Position numbers and translations under genes: made by a program. Below, in pieces: positions 1-7,678 of a stretch of DNA of 58,121 nt. The notes beneath the pieces were generated by a model. That model saw only the letters and a list, made by a program, of their open reading frames with translations. It was not told the DNA's origin and did not search any database. Where the stretch lies: contig NZ_RBAL01000029.1 of the NCBI RefSeq assembly GCF_003626535.1, forward strand, positions 1 through 58,121, written 5' to 3'. The DNA comes from Streptomyces hoynatensis (GTDB lineage Bacteria > Actinomycetota > Actinomycetes > Streptomycetales > Streptomycetaceae). Every line of letters starts with the position of its first letter. The first letter of the stretch is position 1.

Positions 1-112
1 GGGGAGAAGGTATAAGGGCTGTGTGGCGGGGAGTGGGTGTGAGACGTGGGCGGTCAGGAGCAGTTAGCGGGAGAAGGGACTTAGTGGGCGGGAGGGTGAG
101 GGGGGGGCGGGG

Positions 113-1129
113 TCAGCGGCGGCCTGAGGAGCCGTGCCAGGAGCCGACCGCGAGCCGGTTGAGGAGGGTGAAGAGCGCGAAGACGGCGACGCCGAAGAGG
201 GAGGCGAGGATGATCGCGGCGAACAGGTCCTCGGACTGGAGCCTGGCCCGGTAGACGTCCAGGAGGGTGCCGATGCCGGGGCTGCCCTGCTTGAAGAACA
301 TGTCGCCGACGATGGCGCCGATCACGGAGAGGCCGGCGGAGGTGCGCAGCCCGGTGAAGACGGCCGGGAGCGCGGCGGGCAGCTCCAGCTTGCGCAGCCG
401 GGCGAGGCGGCCGGCCTTCTGGAGGGTGAACAGGTCGTGGTGGGCGCGGTCGACGGACTGCAGCCCGAAGAGGGTGTTGGCGATCATCGGGAAGAGGGCG
501 ATGATCACGCAGACGACGGTGCGGCTGCTGTAGCCGAAGCCGAACCACAGGCCGATGAGCGGCACCAGCGCCAGGATCGGCACGGTCTGCAGGATGACGG
601 CGTACGGGTACAGCGAGCGTTCCAGCCAGCGGGCCCGGCTCATCAGCACGGCGACGGTGATGCCGAGCGCGGCGGCGAGCACCAGGCCGACCAGGGCGAC
701 CCTGGCGGTGAGGGCAAGGGCCTCCAGCATGGGATGCAGGTGCGACCAGTCGAGGAACGCCACGCTCAGCACCCGGTGCGGCGGGGGCACCAGGAAGCGG
801 CGCTCGGGCGAGAGCATCAGGTAGCTGACGGCGTACCACACGGCGAGCGCCGCGGCCAGGGAGCCGAGCGGCGGCAGCAGCCCGCGCAGGCGGCGGGCCC
901 AGGCGCCCGGCTCCCCCGGGACCCCGGCCGCGCCGGGGGCGGTCTCGGCAGGGGCGGGTTCGGCGGGGACGGTCTGGGCGGTGGCCGGTTCGGCCGGGGC
1001 GGGTTCGGCGGGGACGGTCTGGGCGGTGGCCGGTTCGGCCGGGGCGGGTTCGGCCGCGGGGGTGGCGGCGGTGGCGGGGGGCGAGGCGGCGGGCCCGGCA
1101 TCGGCGGGGCCCGCGGTGGGCACGGTCAC
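113..1129 (-). CDS. ABC transporter permease (SsuC/TauC/ThiX type)
   Basis: 338 aa inner-membrane subunit of a nitrate/sulfonate/pyrimidine-type importer. After an unusual N-terminal extension of about 75 residues rich in Ala, Pro and Glu, hydrophobic segments begin near residue 90. An EAA-like cytoplasmic loop (around RKLELPAALPAVFTGLR) is seen in the last third. The GTG start overlaps the stop of the ATPase gene by 4 nt (GTGA) and has GGAGGT 5 nt upstream, so translation is coupled. The extension is encoded by 45-bp tandem repeats at 953-1050. No substrate-binding protein gene is adjacent, so the substrate cannot be named. Family assignment is firm. Confidence 0.88.
   Translation of the reverse strand: MTVPTAGPADAGPAASPPATAATPAAEPAPAEPATAQTVPAEPAPAEPATAQTVPAEPAPAETAPGAAGVPGEPGAWARRLRGLLPPLGSLAAALAVWYAVSYLMLSPERRFLVPPPHRVLSVAFLDWSHLHPMLEALALTARVALVGLVLAAALGITVAVLMSRARWLERSLYPYAVILQTVPILALVPLIGLWFGFGYSSRTVVCVIIALFPMIANTLFGLQSVDRAHHDLFTLQKAGRLARLRKLELPAALPAVFTGLRTSAGLSVIGAIVGDMFFKQGSPGIGTLLDVYRARLQSEDLFAAIILASLFGVAVFALFTLLNRLAVGSWHGSSGRR
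953..1050. repeat. 45-bp tandem repeat inside the permease gene
   Basis: Units start at 953, 998 and 1043, an exact 45-bp period with just over two copies. On the minus strand each unit encodes 15 residues containing PAEPATAQTVPAEPA. Because 45 is a multiple of 3, copy number can change without breaking the reading frame, giving a variable-length tail before the first membrane span. Confidence 0.9.
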
Positions 1130-1881
1130 TTGGCACCTCCTCGCAGCGCGGCGGACACCTCGCCGGCGATCCTCGCGAAGGCCGGTTCGTACCGCAGCTC
1201 TGCCGGACGGGGATGGTCGAAGGGCACGTCGAAGGCGGCGGTGACCCGGCCGGGCCGGGCGGACATCACCACGACCCGGTGGGAGAGGAACACCGCCTCG
1301 GTGACGGAGTGGGTGATGAACAGGGCGGTGAACCCCCGTTCCGCCAGGACCCGTTGCAGTTCCTCCTGCATCCGCAGCCTGGTGATCTCGTCGAGCGCCC
1401 CGAAGGGCTCGTCGAAGAGGAAGAGCGAGGGCCTGCCCATCAGGGCCCTGGCGAGGGAGACCCGCATCCGCATGCCGCCGGAGAGCTGCCCGGGCAGCTG
1501 CTTCGCGAAGCCGTCGAGGCCGACGAGGGCCAGGACCTCGCGGGCCCGCTCGCGGCGCTCGGCCCGGCCCACCCCGGCGAGTTCCGCGGGCAGTTCCACG
1601 TTGGCCTGAACGCTGCGCCAGGGCAGCAGGGTCGGGTCCTGGAAGACGAAGCCGACGGACTCGCCGCTCGCCGCCAGCCCGGTGACCCGCCCGCCGGTGG
1701 GGGCGTCCAGCCCGGCGGCCAGGCGCAGCAGGGTGGACTTGCCGCAGCCCGAGGGGCCGACGACGGAGACGAACTCGCCCGCCGCGACGGACAGGTGCAC
1801 TCCCTCGAGGGCCGACGTGCCGTTGGGGAACCGCTTGCCGACGCCTTCGAAGTGCAGCGCCGCCTCGGTGGCCACGGACAT
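1126..1881 (-). CDS. ABC transporter ATP-binding protein
   Basis: 251 aa cytoplasmic ATPase that powers the adjacent permease. Visible motifs: Walker A GPSGCGKST (42-50), Q-loop FQDPTLLPW (about 80-88), signature LSGGM (133-137), Walker B LFLFDE (153-158), D-loop GALD and switch His191. The pattern is that of SsuB/TauB/ThiZ-like importers. The ATG start has GGAGAGG upstream. It is the first gene of a two-gene operon. The promoter is probably near the operator at 2081-2099, leaving a leader of about 200 nt that contains short tandem repeats. Confidence 0.92.
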   Translation of the reverse strand: MSVATEAALHFEGVGKRFPNGTSALEGVHLSVAAGEFVSVVGPSGCGKSTLLRLAAGLDAPTGGRVTGLAASGESVGFVFQDPTLLPWRSVQANVELPAELAGVGRAERRERAREVLALVGLDGFAKQLPGQLSGGMRMRVSLARALMGRPSLFLFDEPFGALDEITRLRMQEELQRVLAERGFTALFITHSVTEAVFLSHRVVVMSARPGRVTAAFDVPFDHPRPAELRYEPAFARIAGEVSAALRGGAK

Positions 1882-1904
1882 CTCGCCACCTCTCCTTCTC
1901 TGGT

Positions 1905-1965
1905 GCTCTCGTCTCGGGTGGTTCTCGTCTGGGGCGTTCTCGTCTCGGGTGTTCTCGTCTCGGGC
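1905..1965. repeat. 15-16 bp tandem repeat, four copies, in the ABC operon leader
   Basis: Copies begin at 1905, 1921, 1936 and 1951. The plus-strand unit is close to GTTCTCGTCTCGGGT, with one or two differences per copy. They lie between the operator and the ATPase start, so they would be transcribed into the leader. No function is evident. Confidence 0.85.
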
Positions 1966-2080
1966 CGGTGCGCGGGGCCTGTTCCCGGGTGCGCCTCCGG
2001 TGCCGCCCGGGCCCGCGGCGCCGCCGGCCGGACCGGCCCGAGGGGCGGTCCCCGCCCCGGCCGGCGGGGCGCGGCGCGGA

Positions 2081-2099
2081 ATGTTGATAGGATGAACAT
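2081..2099. promoter_or_regulatory. Inverted-repeat operator, copy 1 (ATGTTGAT-N3-ATGAACAT)
   Basis: The sequence is ATGTTGATAGGATGAACAT, an imperfect inverted repeat with 8-nt arms. Its reverse complement differs at one position from the site at 4888-4906, and flanking AA and CGA bases are shared too. Position upstream of the ABC operon suggests that the XRE-cupin regulator encoded at 4972 controls uptake. Binding is inferred from the duplication of the site, not shown. Confidence 0.75.
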
Positions 2100-2213
2100 C
2101 GATTGTTTCCCGCCAGTTTCGCTCCGGTGTCCGTTCGCGGCTTTCGCGAACTTCACGCGCCTTTTCGCCGGTTGACGCGGCGGGGCCGGGGACTTCGGGG
2201 CAGGGCGCGGTCC

Positions 2214-3410
2214 CTACAGCAGCTCACGGCGGACGGTGGTGCGGGCGACCGGCCGGCCGGCCCGCAGCACGAGGCGTTCGGCGCAGGCCGCGCCGAGGGC
2301 CTCCACGAGCGAGCCCGCGCGCACCGCCAGCAGGTCGGCCACCGCCCCGGGAAACGGCCCCGCGGGCGGCAGGCCGAGCACCTCGCGGGCCGCGTCGGTC
2401 ACCGCGCGCAGGGCCTCACGCGGCGAGAGGTGGCCGGCGGACACCAGCAGGGAGGCGGTTTCCAGCGGGTCGAAGCCGCCCACCGCGTTGAACGGGTCGC
2501 GCACGTTGTCCCCGCCGGCCGCCAGGGTCACCCCCGCGTCCAGCAGCGCCCCCAGCGCGGGCAGCCCGCGCGGGACCGGCCCGGGATGCGCCCTGCCCTG
2601 GAGGTAGAGGTTGGTCTGCGGCAGGGTCACCACGCCGATGCCGGCCCCGGCCACCTCCTTCGCCAGCCGCGCCGCCTCCTCCGCGGGCAGGGCCCCCAGG
2701 CTGACGCAGTGGCTCGCGGTCACCCGGCCGGGGAACGGGCGCCGCCCGAGGGCGGCGGCCAGCAGCCTGAGGTCCGCCGAGGCGGGGTCGAGGTTCTCGT
2801 CCGCGTGCAGGTCGAGCCCCACGCCGAACTCTTCCGCGAGCCGCAGCCCCCGCGCGACGGCGGCGGCCGGGTCGGGCGCCAGGTGCGGGCAGCCGCCGAG
2901 CAGGTCGGCGCCCAGCTCGAACGCCCCGCGCAGCACGCTCTCCGGCGCCTCCGGGTGCAGCACGGCCAGTTGGAGATCCATCCGGCCGCGCACGGCCTCC
3001 CGCACCCGGAGCAGCGCCCGGATGCCGCGCAGCGGGTCCGCGCCCGGCAGCAGGTCGGCGTGGGTGCGCACCGCGGTGACGCCGTTGAGCAGCAGCTCGT
3101 CCACGGCGCGGCGGGCGCGCGCCTCGACGTCGGCCTCGGTGATGCGGGCCGCGTGGACCCGCCAGGCGCCGACGGCGGCGGGCAGGCCGCCGCCGGGCGC
3201 CCCGGCCGCGTCGAAGGTCATGGCCTTGTCGAGGTGGGCGTGCGGCTCGGCGGGCGCCGGCAGCAGCAGGTGTCCGGTGAGGTCGAGTTCCGGCGGCCCC
3301 GGCGGGAGCCGCCAGGGCGGCGCGACCCGGCGCACCAGCCCGCCCTCGATCAGCAGGTCGCGTTCCCCGCCCTCGGGCAGCCGGGCGGCACGCAGCAGCA
3401 GGGCGCTCAC
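2214..3410 (-). CDS. Cytosine-deaminase-like amidohydrolase
   Basis: 398 aa metal-dependent hydrolase of the amidohydrolase superfamily, closest in pattern to CodA. Expected metal and catalytic residues are present: PHAHLDKA (His57, His59), DLHADENLDP (His202, Glu205), SHCVSLG (His234) and GGDNVRDPF (Asp301). These follow the order of E. coli cytosine deaminase. The substrate is probably a cyclic amidine or a pyrimidine-like heterocycle, but this is inference. The GTG start overlaps the metallo-hydrolase stop by 4 nt, making it the last gene of the flavin reductase operon. Confidence 0.85.
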   Translation of the reverse strand: MSALLLRAARLPEGGERDLLIEGGLVRRVAPPWRLPPGPPELDLTGHLLLPAPAEPHAHLDKAMTFDAAGAPGGGLPAAVGAWRVHAARITEADVEARARRAVDELLLNGVTAVRTHADLLPGADPLRGIRALLRVREAVRGRMDLQLAVLHPEAPESVLRGAFELGADLLGGCPHLAPDPAAAVARGLRLAEEFGVGLDLHADENLDPASADLRLLAAALGRRPFPGRVTASHCVSLGALPAEEAARLAKEVAGAGIGVVTLPQTNLYLQGRAHPGPVPRGLPALGALLDAGVTLAAGGDNVRDPFNAVGGFDPLETASLLVSAGHLSPREALRAVTDAAREVLGLPPAGPFPGAVADLLAVRAGSLVEALGAACAERLVLRAGRPVARTTVRRELL

Positions 3411-4312
3411 GGTCCCTCACCGCCCGCCTCCCGCGCGGCGGCCGGCGCGGCGGTCAGCACGGCGAATCCGTCGAAGTCGTGGCGCAGGACCGGGACGCCG
3501 AACATGTCCACGGACCGCACCGGCCGGGTCCTGCCGTCGCGGACCGCGGCGAACGCCTCGGCGACGTCGGCGACGAAGCCCCGGGACTCCCGGTGGCGCA
3601 GGTTGTGGCCGAGCAGCGCGGTGCCGAGGGGGAGTTCGGCCAGCCGCGCCGTGGAGCGGGCGAAGGCGGCGACGTCCGCCCCGGGCACGTGCGCGAAGAA
3701 CGAGCCGCTGATCAGGGTGTCCCCGGCGAGCAGCAGCCCGGTGGCGGGCTCCCACAGGCACAGGCCGTCGGGCGAGTGCCCCGGCGTGTGCAGCACCGTC
3801 AGGCGCCGGCCGCCGAGGTCGAGGACGTCGCCCTCCCGCAGCAGCCGGGTGGGGCGCACCGCCTCGATGCGCCAGTGGGCGAGCTCGGGAACCGGCCGCA
3901 CCTCGACGCGGCTGTCGGTGAGGAAGAAGCCCTGGGCGTCGATCGCGCGCAGCGCCTCGTAGCGCTCCCGCAGGCCCTGCGCCAGGTGGGCGTAGGCGGC
4001 GAGCCACTCGCCCGGCGCGGGCGCCAGGTGCAGCTCTGCGCCCGCGGCGTGGACCGCGAACTCCGCGGCGACTCCCCGCAGGGAGGCGTTGCCGCCGCGA
4101 TGGTCGTAGTGGTGGTGGGAGTTGACCACGAGCAGCGGGAGGCCGGTGAGGGCGCGGACCTCGCGGCCGATGTCGCCGATGCCCATGCCGCTGTCGTAGA
4201 GCAGGGCGAACTCCTCGCCGTGCACGAGATAGCTGTTGACGTGCCCGGGCTCGGCGATGAGGTGGACGCCTGGGCCCGCCTCGCGCACGGAGAACCAGCC
4301 CCGCCCCGTCAC
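3407..4312 (-). CDS. Metallo-beta-lactamase-fold hydrolase
   Basis: 301 aa. The Zn-binding signature HxHxDH is seen as HHHYDH (His66, His68, Asp70, His71), followed by His179 in HTPGHS, Asp198 in LAGDT and His236 in LLGHN. These are the full ligand set of a dinuclear metallo-hydrolase of the glyoxalase II/lactonase type. It sits between, and overlaps by 4 nt, both the flavin reductase and amidohydrolase genes, so it likely acts in the same pathway, perhaps opening a lactone, ester or amide. The exact reaction is unknown. Confidence 0.85.
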   Translation of the reverse strand: MTGRGWFSVREAGPGVHLIAEPGHVNSYLVHGEEFALLYDSGMGIGDIGREVRALTGLPLLVVNSHHHYDHRGGNASLRGVAAEFAVHAAGAELHLAPAPGEWLAAYAHLAQGLRERYEALRAIDAQGFFLTDSRVEVRPVPELAHWRIEAVRPTRLLREGDVLDLGGRRLTVLHTPGHSPDGLCLWEPATGLLLAGDTLISGSFFAHVPGADVAAFARSTARLAELPLGTALLGHNLRHRESRGFVADVAEAFAAVRDGRTRPVRSVDMFGVPVLRHDFDGFAVLTAAPAAAREAGGEGP

Positions 4313-4869
4313 GCGGCGGCCCCGGCGCCGAGGGGGTGGTAGTGGCGGCCCAGGTGCACCAGGGCGCCGCCGTCCCGGGCGCAGGGCAGGGCGCGGCGCA
4401 CGGCGCCGATCAGCAACAGGTGGTCACCGGCCGGGAGTTCCTCGGCGAGGTCGCAGGCCAGGATGTGGGTGCTGTGGGCGGTCAGCAGCGGCAGCCCTTC
4501 CTCGTCCGGCGTCCACGCGAGCCCGGCGAAGCGGTCCGCGGCCGGGTCGGCGAAACGCCGGGAGATCTCCTCGCCCGTGGCGTGCAGGACGTTGAGGGCG
4601 AACTTCCGCCCGGCGAGGAGGGCGCGCAGCGTGCGGCTGCCGCGGTCGACGGCGATGGCGAGCAGCCGCGGGGTGCGGCTCAGGCTCATCACGGCGGTGC
4701 TGGTGAAGCCGGCGGGCGTGCCGTCGGGCGCCAGGGTCGTCACGACGCAGACCCCGGAGGCGAGCGCGGACATGGCGTCGAGGAAGGCGCGGTCGTGGGC
4801 GGTCCCGGAGGCGGCGCCCGGCGGGGCGGCGGCCGGGTTTCCGGTGCGGTGGGTGGCGGTCGGCGGCAT
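4309..4869 (-). CDS. Flavin reductase family protein (FMN-binding split barrel)
   Basis: 186 aa. The core from about residue 30 (MSALASGVCVVTT, TSTAVMSLSRTPRLLAIAV, GRKFALNVLHA) is typical of short-chain flavin reductases that supply reduced FMN to a partner monooxygenase (HpaC/RutF type). No partner oxygenase is encoded nearby. First gene of a three-gene operon with 4-nt overlaps. Its ATG lies only 18 nt from the operator at 4888-4906, so repression or activation at this promoter is likely. Confidence 0.85.
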   Translation of the reverse strand: MPPTATHRTGNPAAAPPGAASGTAHDRAFLDAMSALASGVCVVTTLAPDGTPAGFTSTAVMSLSRTPRLLAIAVDRGSRTLRALLAGRKFALNVLHATGEEISRRFADPAADRFAGLAWTPDEEGLPLLTAHSTHILACDLAEELPAGDHLLLIGAVRRALPCARDGGALVHLGRHYHPLGAGAAA

Positions 4870-4887
4870 GGGGCCCCCTGGGCTAGA

Positions 4888-4906
4888 ATGTTCATCCCAT
4901 CAACAT
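4888..4906. promoter_or_regulatory. Inverted-repeat operator, copy 2 (ATGTTCAT-N3-ATCAACAT)
   Basis: The sequence ATGTTCATCCCATCAACAT sits between the divergent flavin reductase operon and the XRE-cupin regulator gene, where an autoregulatory operator would be expected. It is nearly the reverse complement of copy 1 at 2081-2099 (18 of 19 positions), and flanking bases also match. Confidence 0.78.
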
Positions 4907-4971
4907 CGAGCATAGGGACCGGGTGTTTCACCGGGGTAAATCCTCCCGGCGCCCGCCCCGAGGATTCCGCC

Positions 4972-5907
4972 ATGCCGGTCGAAGGCACCGAAACCAGCAG
5001 CGAGAACGGCGCGAAGGGCCGCGCCCGGCCGCCCCGTTCCGCGGCCAGGGCCCCGCGCCAGGCCGCCGAGGGCGCGCGGCACAACGCGCACGAGCCCCCG
5101 CGCGCCCCCAGGACGAGCGCCGGGGAGAACGCCGGCAAAAACGCCGACAAGAACGCAGGCAAGAACGCCGACAAGAACGCAGGCAAGGGCGCCGGGAAGC
5201 GCCCCGCGAGGACCGGCGCGAAGCGGGCCGCGCAGGACACGACGCCCGCCGGCGGCGGGGACCGGGCCGGGACGGACGCCGACCAGCGGGCCGAACTGGG
5301 CGCGAGCATCCGCCGGTTGCGCAAGGAGCGCGGGCTGACCCTGGTGCAGCTGGCCCAACGCGCCGAGCTGTCCCACCCGTTCCTGAGCCAGCTGGAGCGC
5401 GGCCTCACCCACCCGAGCATGCCCTCGCTGCACCGGATCGCCCGGGCGCTCGGCACCACCCAGCAGGCGCTCCTCGCGAACGCGGTGCGGGGCAGCGCGG
5501 ACGTCTCCCCGGCGGAGATCCGGGTGGTGCGCAGCGGCGAGGGGCTGCCGGTGACCAACCTCGGGGGGGTGGCGCGCATGCTGGGCACCCCGCGGCACGG
5601 CGTCCACCCGGTGGAGTACCGGGGCGCGCAGACGGTCTTCGGCGGCTACTACGACCACCCGGGCGACGAGTTCCTCTACGTCATCGCGGGCGAGGTGGAG
5701 GTGGACCTGCACACGGCGCAGGGCCCGGTGCTGCACCGCCTCGGCCCGGGCGACAGCATCAGCTACCTCGGCGGCACCCCGCACCGCTGGCGGGCGGTGG
5801 CGGAGGGCGAGTCCGTGCGCCTGCTTGCCGTCCAGAACGCCACCGCCCCCGCGGACCCCGCCGCCCCCTCCCCCGCGGAAGAGGCCCACCGCACCGGCCA
5901 CGCCTGA
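4972..5907 (+). CDS. XRE-family regulator with C-terminal cupin sensor domain
   Basis: 311 aa. A helix-turn-helix lies at about 110-165 (GLTLVQLAQRAELSHPFLSQ) and a cupin fold at about 220-300 (GGYYDHPGDEFLYVIAGEVE, then GTPHRW). This is the usual layout of small-molecule-responsive XRE-cupin repressors. The first 105 residues are a basic, disordered-looking tail containing a KNAGKNAD repeat (about 52-75), which is unusual. The ATG at 4972 is the first in-frame start after the operator; no strong ribosome binding site is visible. It probably controls the two minus-strand operons to its left through the duplicated operator. Confidence 0.88.
   Translation: MPVEGTETSSENGAKGRARPPRSAARAPRQAAEGARHNAHEPPRAPRTSAGENAGKNADKNAGKNADKNAGKGAGKRPARTGAKRAAQDTTPAGGGDRAGTDADQRAELGASIRRLRKERGLTLVQLAQRAELSHPFLSQLERGLTHPSMPSLHRIARALGTTQQALLANAVRGSADVSPAEIRVVRSGEGLPVTNLGGVARMLGTPRHGVHPVEYRGAQTVFGGYYDHPGDEFLYVIAGEVEVDLHTAQGPVLHRLGPGDSISYLGGTPHRWRAVAEGESVRLLAVQNATAPADPAAPSPAEEAHRTGHA
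5127..5192. repeat. Tandem repeat encoding a KNAGKNAD-type tail
   Basis: A 12/24-bp periodic stretch in the 5' part of the XRE-cupin gene encodes alternating NAGK and NADK tetrads. It is far less GC-rich than its surroundings because of the AAC and AAG/AAA codons. It may be a recent expansion; the tail precedes the DNA-binding domain. Confidence 0.8.
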
Positions 5908-5911
5908 GGCC

Positions 5912-5940
5912 GTCCCCGGCATCCGGCGCGCTGCCGGGAC
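5912..5940 (+). terminator. Hairpin after the XRE-cupin gene
   Basis: The arms GTCCCCGGCA (5912-5921) and TGCCGGGAC (5932-5940) pair with one bulged C and begin a few bases after the stop codon. There is no U-tract, as is usual in high-GC actinobacteria. Confidence 0.5.
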
Positions 5941-6046
5941 GTGGCGGCGGCGCAACGGCCCGGGCGCGGGGGGCGGGCGTTCCGGGGCGCGGGCCTCCAC
6001 GGAAAACCCGGGGCCGCGGGCCGCGGCGTTCGGTACCTTCGCCCGC

Positions 6047-6778
6047 GTGGCTGACGAGATCTTCGGGCATCCGCGGCTCGCCGCGATCTACGACGCCCTC
6101 GACCCCGACCGCTCCGACCTGGAGCCCTATCTCGCGCTCGCGGCCGGGCTCGGCGCGCGGCGCGTGCTCGACCTCGGCTGCGGCACGGGGGTCTTCGCGC
6201 TGCTCCTGGCGGCGCGCGGCCACCAGGTGGTCGCCGCCGACCCGGCCCGCGCCTCCCTGGACGTCGCCCGCGGCAAGCCGGGCGCCGAGCGGGTGCGCTG
6301 GATCTGCGGGGACGCCACCGCCGTGCCCCCGCTGGGCGCCGACCTGGTCACCATGACGGCCAACGTCGCCCAGTCCATCGCCGCGCCCGGCGCCTGGTCG
6401 GCGACCCTCGCCGGGGCCCGCGCCGCGCTGCGGCCCGGCGGGCACCTGGTGTTCGAGACGCGTGACCCACGGCGGCGGGCCTGGGAGGAGTGGACCCCGG
6501 CGGCCTCCCGCACGGTCACCCGGATCGCGGGAATCGGCGCCGTGGAGAGCCGGGTGGAGGTGACCGAGATGGCGCTGCCGCTGGTGACCATCCGCTGGAC
6601 CTACGCCTTCGCCGCCGACGGCAGCACCCTGACCTCCGACTCCACGCTCAGGTTCCGGGATCGCGAGGAGGTGGCGGCGGACCTGGCGGCGCACGGGCTC
6701 GCCCTCGACGAGGTCCGGGACGCGCCCGACCGCCCCGGCAGGGAACTCGTCTTCCTGGCCCGGCGGCCGGAGCGCTGA
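6047..6778 (+). CDS. Class I SAM-dependent methyltransferase
   Basis: 243 aa. SAM-binding motif I is VLDLGCGTGV (about 40-49), an acidic motif II follows (VVAADPARAS), and the post-I/III regions (GDATAVPPLGADLVTMTANV, LRPGGHLVFETRD) are typical of UbiE/SAM-MT class 11/25 proteins. The GTG at 6047 (protein begins MADEIFGHPRL) is chosen because the sequence before it is Pro/Arg-rich and not family-like. The methyl acceptor is unknown. It stands alone, tandem with but not tightly linked to the next gene. Confidence 0.85.
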   Translation: MADEIFGHPRLAAIYDALDPDRSDLEPYLALAAGLGARRVLDLGCGTGVFALLLAARGHQVVAADPARASLDVARGKPGAERVRWICGDATAVPPLGADLVTMTANVAQSIAAPGAWSATLAGARAALRPGGHLVFETRDPRRRAWEEWTPAASRTVTRIAGIGAVESRVEVTEMALPLVTIRWTYAFAADGSTLTSDSTLRFRDREEVAADLAAHGLALDEVRDAPDRPGRELVFLARRPER

Positions 6779-6983
6779 TCCGGACCCCCGCCCGGCCGGC
6801 CGCGAGCCCCGCACCACCGCGCCGGGCCTGGCGTCCGGGCCGGATACGCTGACCGGCAGGGCCCGGCGCCGACGGCAGGGCCCCAAACCGCGGGCCCCGC
6901 ACCACCGCGGCCCCGCCTCCCTCCACCCCCGCGCCGGCGCTCGGCCGGCGCGCCGACCTCGCGAAAGCCACGAGCAGCCGACC

Positions 6984-7556
6984 ATGCACCACCGCCACGC
7001 CACCCCGGCCGACGCCCCGGCCCTGGCCGCCCTCTACGCCGCCCAGCACCGCGACAACCTCAGCGAGGAGGAGCGGCGTGCGCACGGCTTCGTGCAGGGC
7101 GATTTCCGCCTCGGCACCCTGCGTGCCCTTGCGGAGCGACGGCAGATCCTGGTCGCCGAGGACGAGGCGGGCGGCATCGCGGGGCTCGTCGGCCTCATGC
7201 CTCCGCACGCCCTGCCGGAACCGCCCCCGCCCGTTGCCGAGTTGCTGCGCAGGCAGGACTCCCTGCGGTGGCACGGGCGTCCGCTGAGCCGCCTGCGCTG
7301 GGTGCTCTACGGACCCGTGGTGGTCGGCGCCGCCCACCGCCGCAGGGGGGTCGCCCGCGGGCTGTTCACCACGGCCATGCGGGCCGCGGCACCGGACGCC
7401 GAACTCGTGGTCGCCTTCATCGAGTCGGGCAACGAGAGCTCGTGGCGAGTGCACGTGGAACGCTTCGGCATGAGCCCGATCGGCCGGTTCGGCCTCGGCG
7501 GCCGGACCTACCACGTCGTCGCCGCCCCACCCCCGGCCCGAGACCCCGCCGCGTAA
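6984..7556 (+). CDS. GNAT-family N-acetyltransferase
   Basis: 190 aa. The N-terminus (MHHRHATPADAPALAALYA) and the central acetyl-CoA pyrophosphate loop region (VVVGAAHRRRGVARGLFTTAM, with the R-R-x-G-V/A pattern) identify a GNAT fold. A late segment (AFIESGNESSWRVHVERFGM) matches the C-terminal beta-bulge region of the family. The substrate cannot be inferred. It is monocistronic, 205 nt after the methyltransferase. Confidence 0.85.
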   Translation: MHHRHATPADAPALAALYAAQHRDNLSEEERRAHGFVQGDFRLGTLRALAERRQILVAEDEAGGIAGLVGLMPPHALPEPPPPVAELLRRQDSLRWHGRPLSRLRWVLYGPVVVGAAHRRRGVARGLFTTAMRAAAPDAELVVAFIESGNESSWRVHVERFGMSPIGRFGLGGRTYHVVAAPPPARDPAA

Positions 7557-7678
7557 CCCCGGCCGGGCACCCGCCCGCCTTCCGCGCCCCGGCGCGCGGG
7601 CCGCGCCCGCCCGGCCCCGGGGCGCCCCGCCGCCCGGCCCGCACCTCCCCGCGCCCCGCCCGCCCCCGTCGGGGGCGC

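Larger units (their letters stand above)
1882..2213. other. Intergenic leader and operator region of the ABC operon
   Basis: No credible gene. It holds the presumed 5' leader of the ABC transporter operon (minus strand), four short tandem repeats at 1905-1965, and the XRE-cupin type operator at 2081-2099. The DNA around 2095-2165 is clearly less GC-rich than its surroundings, as expected for a promoter. The amidohydrolase gene ends at its right edge. Confidence 0.7.

Noticed and set aside
1..112. A small plus-strand frame at the left edge
   Set aside because: Low-complexity Gly/Arg translation without ribosome binding site or similarity; it lies downstream of the permease gene. I see nothing else in this stretch.
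953..1050. CRISPR-like array
   Set aside because: Repeats are contiguous, in frame and without spacers; the same holds for those at 48418-48515 and 57091-57165.
4870..4971. FMN riboswitch between flavin reductase and XRE-cupin genes
   Set aside because: The region lacks the conserved GGGGCAGGG/CCCGACCGGCGGT core and is dominated by the protein operator.
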